64,000 bases of DNA from Euglena gracilis (GCA_039621445.1 CP154956.1:50021302-50085301); one strand, 5' to 3'; positions 31,191 through 42,897 are shown, numbered from the stretch's first letter. Notes: generated by a model not told the origin, from the sequence alone. Made by a program: numbers and translations.

Positions 31191-31981
31191 GAAGAGCAAT
31201 TGTAATCCAGCCAGCAAACCTCAGAAGTCACGTCTGAAAGGACTTAAAAAGTCAACGGATGTGTCTGACATGGCCATGCCTACGTTATCAAAATCTCCAA
31301 GATTGGACGAATCATCTGGGTTTACCACTGTGGACAGGGAAGTTAAGACAGATGGAGGAAAGCCCAAACCCAGAACACTCCAGAGACGGAGGAGTCGACA
31401 GCAGATTGCAGCCGCCAGCCGCCAGCAGTAGTAAGATTTGACATGTTTGTGAGAAGATTTTACATTGCAGGCTGCTGCTGCTGTGGCTGTGGACGGACAC
31501 GCAATTTCAATTACTGGTGGTCGAATGTGCTGCGTACGGCTGTGGCAACGCCTCTGGCTGCTCCACCTCTGGTTGTGGGTAATCCGAGCGTTTACACAGA
31601 AACCCTCCGCCGTGTGTGATTTGCTGTCGAGGTGGTGGTAACTGGACTTGGCAGTTGACAATCGCGTGGGTTCGCTTTGCATTTCCGCTTTGTAATTTAT
31701 TCCCTCCGAATCACAATTCTTTCCTGTTTTGTTTGCTTGTTGGACATCTCCTTACCCTTTGGGGATTACTGTGGTAAGCTGGTCGAAAAAGGGGGGAGGA
31801 CCACTTTGCGACATTTTTTCAAAAGGCTCTGGGGGGATTCCCTGGGCGGTTGGGGTACATTTTCTGTCATTGAAGCATCAATGATGGCCAGGGCACCCCG
31901 ACGGCACCCGGTGGTGGCCTTCCACAGCGCTCACTGGCCTACAGTGTTGTGTGACCTTGTCGGTGGCAAGGTCTTGAAGCA
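31191..31981. other. no recognisable gene
   Basis: It contains a short CTG-rich stretch (about 31471-31490) and its reflection in minus-strand frames. No domain is recognised. Confidence 0.4.
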
Positions 31982-32177
31982 GGGGGGTGTAGGTTCGCGC
32001 AGATCCTAATTTACATTTGAACATCGCTGCCTTACTTTGTAGGTGGCAAGGGTCATGCACTGTTTGCGTGGAGTATGATTACTGTTTTTATTTTATATTG
32101 CCAGTGGTCTGGGACGGTTGGAAGGCAGATAAGATCAAGTTTTTGACAAGTTCAGATTTCACTGAAAAAGTCCAGAT
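31982..32177 (+). repeat. 196-bp direct repeat with two intron-like blocks, right copy
   Basis: Partner of 30878-31073, 1.1 kb away. Homology resumes after a deletion of about 45 bp (CCCCGCCCTCA in both copies). Confidence 0.75.
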
Positions 32178-32897
32178 CCCCGCCCTCAGGGGTTAGAAAA
32201 GAACTGGGAAAGTTAATCACAAAAAAAAATCACCTCAAAAAGGCAGGTGGCTGCATTCTTGTGAAAATAAGATGAAATCTCCTGGCCCTGCCCTTTTAAA
32301 GGGCTTTCACAACAATGCTCTCAAATTTTCGGGTGGCGCATTACCTGGACCATTAGAGTCAATCCACCCCATCTCACAGGAGTGGTACAACCCAGGAATG
32401 CTCCAAACTGTTGGGGAGAAAAAATGCCCCCCCCCCCCAGGTGGCCCTTCATTTGCCTGATCTGCTCAGGTGAATTATACACGGGAGAAAAAGTTAGCCT
32501 TCATCCATTTATGGTTTTCTAAGGAGGAATCCCAGTCTGAGGAGATATCAGAGTGGCTCTGCGCATCTATATGACTTCCTCCAGCAGTGGTGGTCCTCCC
32601 TCAACAGGCATCATCAAATAATATTGCAGAAGAGGCCATACCCCTATTTGGATATACCCGGGCTCCTTCAGACCCTGTATTAGCCAGTTAGGGGGGGGGA
32701 CAACTCAGAGGGGAGGGCTCAAAAACCCTCACTTTTGTACAGAATTGGTCGATTTTTTGTGCATAGTTGGTTGGTCATGATCTTTTCTGACCTCACAAAC
32801 CTTCAAATTCCTGAGGCGGACGTCGTGGAGTTGTGCGAGCCCTTTTTAAGGCCTTGCCCAAATTGGCAGTCTTGTTCTGGAGGTAAATTATCCAATT
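32178..32897. other. no recognisable gene
   Basis: Short frames only, with C11 and G8 homopolymers. This could be outer sequence of element B but no motif supports it. Confidence 0.35.
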
Positions 32898-32955
32898 ATG
32901 GGGGGGTCGCTGAGCTCTTATCCCTTTATGGGTAAGAGCGAAGCTTACCACCAGG
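32898..32955. repeat. inverted-repeat partner of 62340-62395
   Basis: GGTCGCTGAGCTCTTATCCC through GAGCGAAGCTTACC is the reverse complement of the block at 62340-62395, with few differences. The block itself contains an internal near-palindrome (CTCTTA/TAAGAG). Confidence 0.75.
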
Positions 32956-33248
32956 GAGAAAGTGGGTAGACCCCCCCCGCCCCTGAGTAAGCCGTTAAAA
33001 CCGCCGATTTTCCACGTGGCCCTGGTCCCGTTTCTGATTTTTTTGGGGTCGCGAGTGACTGGATTTATAGTTTCCGAATCACCTCCGTTTGACCTCCAAC
33101 CCCCAGCCAGGGCCGAGTTACTCACCCGCGAAGGGATCCAAACGGTGTAGGACCCCTTCGCGGTCCTACACAGGACTGTGCAGGACCAAATTGTGTAGCC
33201 CTCGGCGTCCCTTCCTCCCTGGTCGGTTTGCCTGGAGGGAGTACGAGA

Positions 33249-33282
33249 CACCTCGGGCTCCGCACTTTTCCCTTGTGATGCC
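33249..33282 (-). repeat. terminal inverted motif of element B, recombinase side
   Basis: It is the inverted counterpart of 55775-55808 and of 60840-60873. The blocks CGGGCTCCGCACTTT and CCCTTGTG are the conserved parts. A GGAGGGA/TCCCTCC hairpin lies just outside. Confidence 0.7.
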
Positions 33283-33299
33283 AGATTGTGCACAGAAAT

Positions 33300-33980
33300 T
33301 AAGGGTGCCAGAGCATTTTCCAGGGCACCTTGGGCACCAAGTCGTTGATAATGGGCTGCAAAAGCCTCCACCCCCCCCTCCGCTGACCAATTTAACCAAC
33401 TTCTTGGGCAGAAAGGCCCAGTTTTAAGTAAACCAACCCAAGCAACTCTGATGGAGTAGGCCCCCCACACCTGGGGGTACACCTTTCTTGGCCAAAAGAA
33501 ACCTTGGTTATTGAATCGATGGTGTCAGCACTGATGGGTTTATAAGAGGGTTTTCATAAAATGAGGAGGGTACCACCAGGTCTCATGAACGTGCGTGTCA
33601 AGGTCACATAGGACATCATCAAATGAAACGGGCTCAATTGTGGACATTTTGGAATTGCCACAACTCTCTCCAACTTGTGGAACTTTTGGCATTTACATTA
33701 AATTTCCATGTAGGGCGGTATGCCCAACGCACTGGTTGTACCCTTCATTTTTTCATGATCAAGAGATCAGGGTAAACAGAGGACTTGTGAACAAAAAATG
33801 AGCTGTGTGCGCAACGTACATATATCAGTGGGGTTGGGGGCTTGGGCAAGCCCCAGGATGATTGGGGGGTGGGCCCAAAATGCAGCGTGCTTTTCCAAAT
33901 TTTGGTTCCAAATTCTTTTGTAAGGTGCTAACATGGTGTGGAATCTCAGTCCACCAAACCCAGAAATCAAAGGCATAGCA
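33300..33980 (-). pseudogene. tyrosine recombinase relic of element B
   Basis: On the minus strand, KRIWNQNLEKHAAFWAHPPI (about 33922-33860) matches the NEWNRSVQRYAVFWDPLPIL region of element A. FAAHYQRLGA (about 33370-33341) carries the nucleophile tyrosine context (element A has FSAHYLRLGA). The frames between are broken, including at a G8/C8 run. Confidence 0.6.
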
Positions 33981-34166
33981 CTATATGCATTGCGGTCTTG
34001 GGCCTTAGAAAACTAAAGAAAATTGTATCAAAGCGTCAGCTACCTGGTCTGTGGTGGCTCGAGGGAGGGCAGGCCCATTTTTTCCAAAATAACCCAAACA
34101 AGTGAAAAATCGCTTTGATAACGCCTTAAGCTGGGGTTTCCCCTAGGAAATTATGAATGTATTTTT

Positions 34167-34920
34167 TTATTTGTTTCCCCTCCAATATTTTCCTGAAAAA
34201 AATCGTGCAAAGGAGGGGCCACCTGGGGGTTGCATTTTCTCCCCCTTGCAATTGGTAAGCATGCCCTTGTAGGGGGTGATTTTCAGGCACGTGGTTCTTG
34301 GCACTTTCGTATTTATTAATTGTGGCCACCCCGTGGCTGAATCCCAAAAGGTGGTGACCATCAAAACTTTGGTCTGGGAAAACATTCTCAATCGTGGTAG
34401 TAATTTCCGAATGATTGACCAAGGGGGGTTTGAATAAACACATCCCATGTTGTCCAGTGGACATTAGAGGTCATCCACCGCCCTGGCTTCCCAGTGGGGA
34501 CATCTGGCTACAAAATTGGGCAGTTTTGTGTTGCCTGGGGAGACAAATTGATCTGTATGCGTTTTTGGATTTGCTGACTTAGCCAGTGAGAAAGTTGGGG
34601 GTCCAAAAAGTAATCACCCTGTCCATTTCCCATCTGCTTTGGGTTCTGCCAGCATACTTTTGAAGGCACCCAGTTGACTTGGAGGTTCAGCTGGTACCCC
34701 ATGCATCATTTGAAAAATGCCTTAGCATTTTATTGAGGGGGTCCTTTCTGCCCCTCCCCCTTTTGTCAGGTAATAGTAAATTACCTAGGTGTTTATTGAC
34801 AAAGAATCATTTTCCCCAGATTTTGCTCAAACTTTTCACAGTGCTGATTGCTGCACTGAGCTCCGTTACATTTATGTGTAAAATAAGTCCTTTCTCCAAA
34901 ATTCTTGCACAATTTATCCT
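34167..34920 (-). pseudogene. RNase H and methyltransferase-like relic of element B
   Basis: ILHINVTELSAAISTVKSLS (about 34900-34830) and LQVNWVPSKVCWQNPKQMG, GDYFLDP (34690-34600) match the RNase H end of element A. VYSNPPWSIIRKLLPRL (about 34440-34390) matches VYANPPWKVIFPWLIRV, keeping the NPPW catalytic-type motif. Multiple frame changes. Confidence 0.7.
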
Positions 34921-35335
34921 GTGTGTATGTCCAGTTCCCCCTCAGGCATGGCTGGTGCTGTCTGGGTGCAGCTCCTTGGTTGCATTTTGGGGGAAGGATC
35001 TGCCCCCCAGGTGTCCAGCATAATTATTATTCCCCCTAAATAGGCCTTGATTTCCTGGGAAATGGGGTGTATTGAGTCCCATGGAGCTGTGTATTTTGTC
35101 AGAAGAAATTTTCTAGGGCATCCGCAAAAGCCCTTTAAAAGGGCAGTGCCATTAGATTGTATCTTATTTGACCCAAAATGGCAGGTAGCTGCCTTTTTGA
35201 CATGTAATCCTTCTTCACGACTTCTTCCAGCTCCTTTTTTATGGTTTCAACTTTTTTTGGGGGGCACCTGTAACTTCCCTTCTTGGAAGCTGAGTTGGAA
35301 CTCAAGACGATTTACCACTTGGGTGGGCTGCAGGG

Positions 35336-35801
35336 TTAATTTTTTTCACATTCATTTTGAATCCTGATTTGATTAAATACCTGACCACAGTGTTCAGGTG
35401 ATGTTGCAGTATTTTTGTTGTGGGAGCCACCAGTAATGTCGTCCAGGTAAATAAATACCTGGATGCCCATTTTTCTCCAGACCTTTTGGAACGTTTTCAT
35501 CAATGACATGAAAATTTGGGGCATCTAGCCAAAAGCAGCCTGCTTTAAATTACGAGATCTGCCACCCCACCTGATGCCTTAAAAATGGCCTTATGGCTGG
35601 ACTAAACGGAATATGAAAATAGGCATCCTTTAGGGCTATTTTCGCTGCCCAGTGGCCTTTTTCCAAAACTGAAAAAACGTGCTGGACATGATCCAGCTTG
35701 AAAGGTGTCACTTGAGACTGCTTATTTATTTCTCTGCAGTCGCTGATCATTCTCCACTTTGTTGCTCCCCCTTCTGGTTTCCAAATTAGAAACCACGGCA
35801 T
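35336..35801 (-). pseudogene. reverse transcriptase relic of element B
   Basis: MPWFLIWKPEGGATKWRMIS, DCREINKQ and KIALKDAYFHIPFSP (35801-35550) are in one frame. MKTFQKVWRKMGIQVFIYLD then DITGGS (35524-35420) carries an intact YLDD in another. The order and wording follow the RT of element A closely. Confidence 0.8.
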
Positions 35802-36133
35802 TAAAGGCTGGGTCCCCGAATCCGAAACCCGTTATATTGAACCAGTTTTGTCTTAATCCAGCACATTTTTTTGTGCCTGGTTCAGCTGCAAGTTGGCTCG
35901 TGGTTTTAGTTAGGTAGACAGTTTTGGGGGATTTACCCAGGGGGGCTGAATTGCATTTTTGATTAGTTGACATGTTGCTGAGGGGGGGGGGGGCTTTTTT
36001 TCCCACCACTTCAGGCTTCTCTGAAGTCTGTGACGCAGGGAGGTATCTCCCCAGTTTTCATCCAAGTAACCTATTTTCGCAACGAGATGATTTTCTGGGG
36101 GCTGGGTGGGGGGTGTTGGACATTTCACAGCCT

Positions 36134-36859
36134 CTAGAGCCCGTAGGGATTGAGCCCTTGGAAATGGAGAGATTTGCTGTGGATGTGCATGCTCTCTTCT
36201 CTCTGCTCTCTCTCTCTCTCTCTCTGGACGATCTGGTTGTTGTTGGATTCCATGCCATAGGGCTTACTGCCCCTGTTCTGCGTATATGGCTTCCTTAATG
36301 TTGATTGTGCTGGCTGCCATACCATGGGGGGCCTCTGTGCCCCCGTTGTGTATTTCATGGGCAGATTTATAAATGGATGAGTAAATACTGGTGGGGATCC
36401 TTCCCCTTCCTCATGAAGGGCCTCTGTTGGCCCCTTTTCCTCCTGAAGGACCTCTCGCCTGAAGGGCCTCTGTGGGTCCCTTTTCCTCATGGGGTTGAAC
36501 GACTGCCATAGCCCAGTAAATTGCATTCGTGGCCAAAGCCCCTTTGTACGTAATTCTGGCCGCCATGGTCGGGGCTGTAAATTCTGGGTCCTTGCCAGGA
36601 CCAATTGAAATATGGGTGGGCCTTGAGTTGCCCCCCCTTCCCACTTGGAATGGGGTTGTGGGGTGATTTTGGGGAATAGGATTGTTGCAGACCTTCCCCC
36701 CCCATTCCAGTGGGCAGATTCTTGCAGAACTGGCCTCCATGGCCACTGTAGTGCTGTGGGCTATGCCATCTGCCCGGTGTGAGGGCAAGTAATCTGAGGA
36801 CAACTAAGCTGGGGGCTTACCCTTGAGGGCTGAGGGTCTTCCTTGCCCCGTTTTGACGT
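36134..36859 (-). pseudogene. ORF1 of element B, downstream part
   Basis: The frame entering from 55254 continues here after removal of the array (GQKP to HVKTGQGRPSALKGKPPA), reads through one TAG near 36808 and on to about 36411. It then shifts to 36604-36134. It is Pro/Arg/Gly-rich and includes a tandem unit (GGGCCTCTGTGGG-type) at 36405-36490. No CCHC knuckle. Confidence 0.5.
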
Positions 36860-36863
36860 GTGG

Positions 36864-37371
36864 TGTAAACGGGTCCTGAACCAAACTTGGCCAAAATTTC
36901 CCTTAGTGGGGCCAGAGATCACTTAATTCCCATTTTTTGGTTTTCAGTCGAATTTCACCTAGGGAAAAGATTACTATGGTTCGGCTTGAAGGACTGAATT
37001 CAATTTTTGACTTTGTATGGCCGATTCTTTGAAATTTTCAAGACCGGCCGACCAATTTTCCACAGTACGACTTTCCATTTTCCCTAATTAACCTAATAAA
37101 GTCCCCACACGAACCCACCAATTCCAAACCCAATTCCACACCCAGGGTTCTTATCCCACCCAATGCACTGGTGAACACCACAAAAATTTCAATTGTTTGT
37201 TCATGCAAGAACCAGAATTTGACAAAAAAACGAATTTAAAGGTTCAATTGGAAAAGCCCAAGGACAAAAATAAAAAGTTTGAACATTTTGACTTCGAAGC
37301 CCGGCAGCCTCCTCAACAAGAAGCCGAGGCAGAAGGATCCTCAATAATTTCGAACCAAGGTCGGGGTTTCA
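36864..37371 (+). repeat. array LTR a
   Basis: Starts TGTAAACGGG directly after GTGG and ends GGTTTCA. The next bases TGGAGGTCCTTCCC would be the PBS; it is not the initiator-Met type of the other families. Confidence 0.85.
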
Positions 37372-37619
37372 TGGAGGTCCTTCCCAGATCCTCCGGCCAG
37401 AGCGAGGCCGACCAGGCAGGTGAAGCAGAAGAAAGAGAAAGAAGAAAGACAAGAAACAACATTGAAGCCGAAGATACAACCAACACATTGTTGAAGCTGC
37501 GCGGTATGGAAGCCCAGTGGACCTCAGCAGGCGGACACATACAACACACGACAATTGTGTGCCAGCATACAACCCCCAACCACAGCCCTAAGGCTGCTAA
37601 AGAACCCGAAGAAACGTAG
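37203..37619 (+). CDS. gag-like N-terminal ORF of array unit 1
   Basis: ATG at 37203 (MQEPEFDKKTNLKVQLEKPK) lies inside the LTR, and the frame crosses the LTR end and PBS (GFMEVLPRSSGQ) to a stop at 37617. It is charged, with an ERERRKTRNNIEAED helix. Unit 2 (43475 onward) and LTR c have frame breaks just after MQEPE because of A-run length changes. No domain recognised; assigned by position. Confidence 0.45.
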   Translation: MQEPEFDKKTNLKVQLEKPKDKNKKFEHFDFEARQPPQQEAEAEGSSIISNQGRGFMEVLPRSSGQSEADQAGEAEERERRKTRNNIEAEDTTNTLLKLRGMEAQWTSAGGHIQHTTIVCQHTTPNHSPKAAKEPEET

Positions 37620-38182
37620 GCATTCAGAAGTGTCAGGTGGGAGAATTTCAGTGCCACAATGCATTCCATCTGCTGATTTTCAGAAAGATTTTTCTTGCCA
37701 AATTTATTTGTTGCATCACCACATATTTTTCAGAAAAGTGAATTCCCAGCAGATTTTCATGGGTTACCACAAACTTTTCAGACCCCAGAAGATTTTTCAC
37801 AATCAACTTGTCCAATTTAAGCACAAATTACGATGAGGACCCAGAATTTTCTAGAATTTTCTCAAGACTCCCCACAGTATTTGCCAACGGCATTTATTTT
37901 CAGCAACATTTATTGTGGGAGGCAGGGTCCCATTTACAAAGTGGCACGCATTTTCCCCCACAAAAAAACGCAGGCGTTGTCTCACCCAAGTATCTTTCAG
38001 TTTTCAAGTGAAAAAAATGAATTCTCCTTTTCCCCGTCACATAAATTTCCTGGGACTTTTTGCTGATTTTGAGCCAAAACGGTCGGAGATGGGTGACATC
38101 CTCCGTACGGGACAACTTTCCCTGGTGCCACAGATTTTTGCTGTGGTTTTAACAGTTTTTCAGCTAATCTTGTCGGAGATGG

Positions 38183-39184
38183 GTGGAATCCTCCGTACGG
38201 GAAATTTTTCCCTTTTGCCCCCCTCCCCAGGCTGGGAGCGGGCATGGATCAGACTTTTTGGCTGGTGGAGGAGAAACGGGAACTGTCCCCCTCACACAAA
38301 TTTCAGCCCCCCCTGTGGAAATGGAGATGGACGGGGGAAACAAAGACCCTAGGGAGGAACTTGCAAGGAGGAGAGTGCACGAAATAATTCAGTTTGAGGT
38401 TCTGGGCATAGAATGTTTTCAATTTCCTTGGGGAAAGTTGGAAAAAACTTCAGATCCCCAAGATTCAAAAATGGAAACCGCTTTGGTCAAAGGTGATCAA
38501 ACTTCAGCAGGATTCCATCCCAATTTATCTTTGGACAACAGCGCCAAAAGGCAAGAACTTTTTGACGAGAAAATACCAGTTTTGTGTTTACAAAACTCAA
38601 ATCAAACGCCGTTTCAGGCAGTTTTGCTGAAAATTCAAGGATTTGTAGAAATTTCCACTTTGGTTATTGGGATTGAGCGAAGCTTTTCTCAATCGCAGGG
38701 TCTCGGAATTTTAAAACGGACACAATCCCAGTTCATTGCGGAAGGGTGTAAATGTGGACAGTTTTTTCCCCCTGCCCAGATCACTTGCCGCAAATTTTGT
38801 TTTCACACCCCGGGAAGGGAGACCCCCAACCCCGGCGTCGCTGTGGTGGCGGCGTCCGGGGGCCCACTCCCCCACACCGCTGTGGTGGCGGTGCAGGGGG
38901 GCCCAGGAGTAAGCGCAACAAGCACAGCCCCACCCAGGAGCTATGGGTTGGGAACAAGCTATGGGTTGGGAGCTCGGTTGGGATTTCCTGAGAAGGATGG
39001 GTTGGGACCTGATGGGACGAAAAGGCGAATCCCAGAGAGAGTGAGTGGGTTGGTTTTTCAAATTTTTGAAATTTTCCCCCGTCGCTCCCTACTCGGGCAA
39101 CCTAGTCCCAGAGGCAGGGGGAGCGGCTTTTTTGGGCAACAGTGCTGTAGTGGTGGTCTTGCCCAAAGGGGAGGAGCACCATAA
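38183..39184 (+). CDS. unidentified protein, array unit 1 segment A
   Basis: An open frame homologous to 44455-45454. Features include a hydrophilic start, an ELARRRVHEIIQFEVLGIEC helix, a CKCGQFF...CRKFCF cysteine cluster, and a Gly/Val/Ala-rich tract (GVAVVAASGG, AVVAVQGGPG) with YGLGTSYGLGARLG repeats. It ends at the border of the inverted segment. Possibly the continuation of Gag; function unknown. Confidence 0.45.
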   Translation: MESSVREIFPFCPPPQAGSGHGSDFLAGGGETGTVPLTQISAPPVEMEMDGGNKDPREELARRRVHEIIQFEVLGIECFQFPWGKLEKTSDPQDSKMETALVKGDQTSAGFHPNLSLDNSAKRQELFDEKIPVLCLQNSNQTPFQAVLLKIQGFVEISTLVIGIERSFSQSQGLGILKRTQSQFIAEGCKCGQFFPPAQITCRKFCFHTPGRETPNPGVAVVAASGGPLPHTAVVAVQGGPGVSATSTAPPRSYGLGTSYGLGARLGFPEKDGLGPDGTKRRIPERVSGLVFQIFEIFPRRSLLGQPSPRGRGSGFFGQQCCSGGLAQRGGAP

Positions 39185-41034
39185 TTGTCCACCTCAAAAT
39201 CTGGTGTTTACCCAAATCCCAAATTCCCTTTCGTCATGGGTCATTCGTGAGGGGGTACCCTGGGGGACCAAAACCAAACCCTCCCCCTTTGGCATATGCA
39301 TTTCCTCTTTCCCTTCTACATGAAAAATGAACAAAACTGGGACTTGGTATTTTTTATGTGACGTCCCACTAAAAATGTTTCCACCGAAACGGTGAAAATG
39401 TCTTTGGGTCCCGGGAAAGGTGAATTTACACCAAAAACCCGAACACAAACGGTTTGGAAAACCCTCCACCATTCCCCAAATACAAGTGGGCTTTTTGTAG
39501 TCAAAAAAAGGAATACACTGACAAAAATAAACGTTCAAAAAATTCAGCCCTTTCAAAATTTCACGGTCCCTGATAAGGCGGTTTCGGGGAAGTTTAATAA
39601 GACTTCTGCGGGGTTGCAAAAATTGGCTATTGGAAAGTGTCATTTTTGTGGAAGAATCGGCATACTCCAAATTTTTTCATTCACACGTGGTGGGGTCTTG
39701 ACCATTTTTCGTATGAAGCACGGTGCAAAAGTCAAGTCCACCCCCCTCCAAAGTTGGTTCCCGTAAAAATCTTCAAAGCCTGTGATACTTTTGACCCAAA
39801 AATTCGCTGGAATTTGTGCACAAAAGTGTTTGACTGTGGCGCAAATATTTTCTGTAACAAATTTTGCGCTGGGGGCACTTGAACAAAAGTGCTGCCCCTG
39901 AACCGTTGGTCACCACTTTTTTCTTGGGCAGTTTCCCAACCATTGTCACAAAAATTGGTCGTCCCGCCCACCATGCCTCGTCCTCCCACCCCCCATGGAC
40001 ATGGGACCCAAAACTGGGTGAGGGGGGAGCCTGCTTTGCATCCAGAAACTTTGTCCAACAGTTAGAGGCATTCGTCCCAACCTCACCACGACACTTACAC
40101 GGTGCTGTGAATACACAGGTTGTGTGGTTGGGGTTTTGGGAGCGGTGCTTCTTTCACCTCTGAAGATTTTTTTGACAATGCCCCTATTTCTGGTGGATAT
40201 CTGGTGAAATTGTGAGAAAAATTCTTGTTTCACGTTTTTTTGAACGATTTTGGTCACTCCCAACCAAACGGGGGGTTGAATTTTTTTAGGGAGGGGCTCC
40301 TGGCCCTTTAAATTCCATCCCCCCTCCGTTTGTTCAAGGCATCCCTGTGTCAATCCCATGATTTGAGCGGGGGGGAAGTGTTTTGTCCAATTGACCACCC
40401 ATTTAGTGAAAGAAACGAGTTTTTGTCCCTTGCCAACTCCTTTCTGACTTTTCCTTCGTTCTGGTTTTCATTCCTCCTTTCTTTGTGAAAAATCTGGGGA
40501 AATCCCTGTCTTAGCACGTGACAGGTGTCCGCATGAGATTTGACAATTTTCTGAATCGTCAAAAATTATGTCTCAAAATGTTTCCAGTCTTCACCAAAAT
40601 ACGTTGTTGAAACTCTGGACAGTTTTGGTGCAAAATTCCGCCAACGATGAGAAAATTCAGGCCCGTGACCTGAAAATTTGTTGAGTTTTGCCTCTTTTTC
40701 CACCATGCCCCTGAACAGGATACCGACAAAAATTGAAATCGGGCAACAAAAAACGGTGCCTTCCCCCATCATCCCTACCCCTGTCCCCATCCCTGTGAGC
40801 AAAGTTTGTATCAGGACCATGACAGGTGGAAATTTTTTGTGCGTTTCAACAGGAAATTCCAACACGCTTCGCTGGGGGGCATTCAAAAGGAGTATTGTTT
40901 TTGATGCTGTTACTTCCAACCTTACGGAAGGAAAATCCACCATTCTGGGGGAAACAAAAAACAGAGTGAGGCGGGTAAAAACTGTTGTGGGTTGGGTAAT
41001 TGGAACGTGCAAAGTGTGGCTTTGCCAACAGGGG
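39184..41034 (-). pseudogene. array segment B, unit 1 (inverted relative to unit 2)
   Basis: This block is the reverse complement of 45455-47345. The reading seen on the plus strand in unit 2 appears here on the minus strand (for example FPPVMVLIQTLLTGMG and FSHRWRNFAPKLSR). In unit 2 the B frame runs into segment C without interruption (VEVDNFQVEKEEG), so unit 2 has the ancestral orientation and unit 1 is rearranged. Confidence 0.75.
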
Positions 41035-41078
41035 TTTGAGCGGAGGGGAAGTGAAAATCGCTGGAGGAAGACAGCAAT

Positions 41079-41697
41079 TTTTGTCCAATTGACCACCCAT
41101 TTAGTGAAAGAAGCGAGTTTTTGTCCCTTTCCAACTCCTTTCTGACTTTTTCCTCGTTCTGGTTTTCATTCCTCCTTTCTTTGTGAAAAATCTGGGGAAA
41201 TTCCTGTCTTAGCACGTGACAGGTGTCCGCATGAGATTTGACAAATTTCTGAATCGTCAAAAATTCTGTATCAAAATGTTTCCAGTATTCACCAAAATAA
41301 GTTGTTGAAACTCTGGACAGTTTTGGTGCAAAATTCCGCCAACGATGAGAAAATTCAGGCCCGTGACCTGAAAATATGTTGAGTTTTACTTCTTTTTCCA
41401 CCATGCCCCTGAACGGGATACCAACAAAAATTGAAATCGGGCAACAAAAAAAGGTGCCTTCCCCCATCATCCCTACCCCTGCCCCCATCCCTGTGAGCAA
41501 AGTTTGTATCAGGACCATGACAGGTGGAAATTTTTTGTGCGTTTCAACAGGAAATTCCAACACGCTTCGCTGGGGGGCATTCAAAAGGAGTATTGTTTTT
41601 GATGCTGTTACTTCCAACCTTACGGAAGGAAAATCCACCATTCTGGGGGAAACAAAAAACAGAGTGAGGGGGGTAAAAACTGTTGTGGGTTGTGGGT
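41079..41697. repeat. tandem duplicate of 40381-40998
   Basis: About 620 bp of segment B is repeated in direct orientation next to the inversion border in unit 1. Unit 2 has one copy. A GTTGTGGGTTGTGG slip marks its right end. Confidence 0.85.
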
Positions 41698-41700
41698 TGT

Positions 41701-42195
41701 GGGAAAGAGAAGGCAGAATGGGTTGAACGGTCGACCAATGAAAATTTTGAGTCTGCCGATTTTACCCAAGGCACAAAATCTGACGTTTTTATTGGGCAAG
41801 TGTGGGAGGTGGAATCTGTTCAATTTTACGGGTTGTGTTGTGTGGAAGAAAGGAATATAGTTGGAATGAACAAAATGAGGATGAGACCCACTCATTTGGA
41901 GGCGAGTGAGTGGGGTGTGTTTCAACGAAAAGTCGATGTGTTGTACTGACATAATTTTCGGATGTTCAAAGGTGTTATTTACGGAGAGCAGGTTGAACCC
42001 AAACCCCCCTTCAAGGACAGTGTGCATCATTTTCTGAGAATTTTAGGGACGAAACTTGCCCAGGCATGGGACATGGCCGACAATTTTGCCGGTGAGGCTC
42101 CCGTAGGTACCCCCGAAGGAATTCTGGGTTCGGAGGAACAATTTTTTGGAATGGCAAGGAGGCGAGAATTTCACAGATTTGGACTTGCTTTTTGA
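41701..42195 (+). pseudogene. array segment C protein, unit 1
   Basis: Homologous to 47448-48140. It has a TGA (VLY-stop-HNF) near 41949 where unit 2 has CGA (VLYRHNF), a C-to-T change at a CpG, plus a later frame change near 42140. Confidence 0.6.
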
Positions 42196-42693
42196 AAAGC
42201 AAAAGGTGGACAGATTTTCCAAGTGCATTTTTATCACAAAAAGAGGTGCAAGTTTTGGGCCAAGATTTGAGAGATGATTGATGTGACCCCCCCCACAAAA
42301 ACGGCCGTAAGTCACATTCCCGTTACGTTTGTGGGAAAAGTGGTGAATTGTCATTGCGGGGAACCAATCCCGCGGTTTGAGGGGTTGTTTTAGTTGTTTC
42401 TTTTTTTTGGTGTTTGTTCGCGACAAGCAACAGATCACGAAATTTAACAATCCCCCTCAACAGAAAAGCCCGCAACAATCAAAAAAAAGAGACTAATTTG
42501 CTCCTTAAAGAGTGACTAAGCAAAAAAACAGCGGACAAAAAAATGGATCCCAACCAACAAAAAACAGGAGTTTGCTCCTCGAGGAAACAATTCCCTGATT
42601 TAAAGCTCTTATAAAACCCCCTGAATCCTAACAACCAGATTTCTTGAACGACGGTTGGTCAAAAAGGTTCTCAAGAGTTGGAAGCGCAAAACC

Positions 42694-42897
42694 ATGCCTA
42701 GGCCCCATTATGGCTCGGCGTGCAACTTTCGAAGTTGCAACCCGACCTGCCTTGGGTGCCCCGCAAAGTGTCATTCTAAGCATGACTGTCGTGTGGTGTG
42801 TGGGGATAAAATCCGCATACCATATTGTGAGTGTGAACACGCGACCACACATACGCGGTACCGTGGCAGCGAAGGAGCGCGGAGCCGCACGGCATGA
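42694..42897 (+). CDS. small Cys-rich peptide, array unit 1
   Basis: ATG 42694 opens a 67-codon frame with C-x3-C-x3-C-x2-C-x3-C-x3-H-x-C spacing (SACNFRSCNPTCLGCPAKC, then HSKHDC). The copy at 48455 keeps all of these cysteines. Pattern suggests a metal-binding fold; no family assigned. Confidence 0.35.
   Translation: MPRPHYGSACNFRSCNPTCLGCPAKCHSKHDCRVVCGDKIRIPYCECEHATTHTRYRGSEGARSRTA

Noticed and set aside
40678-41145. Plus-strand frame in segment B of unit 1
   Set aside because: Attractive composition, but unit 2 shows the opposite strand continuous with segments A and C; not fully excluded.
42694-42897. PiggyBac-type C-terminal cysteine domain
   Set aside because: Cys spacing does not match what I know of that domain, and no DDE/DDD transposase motifs lie upstream; kept as unassigned Cys-rich peptide.
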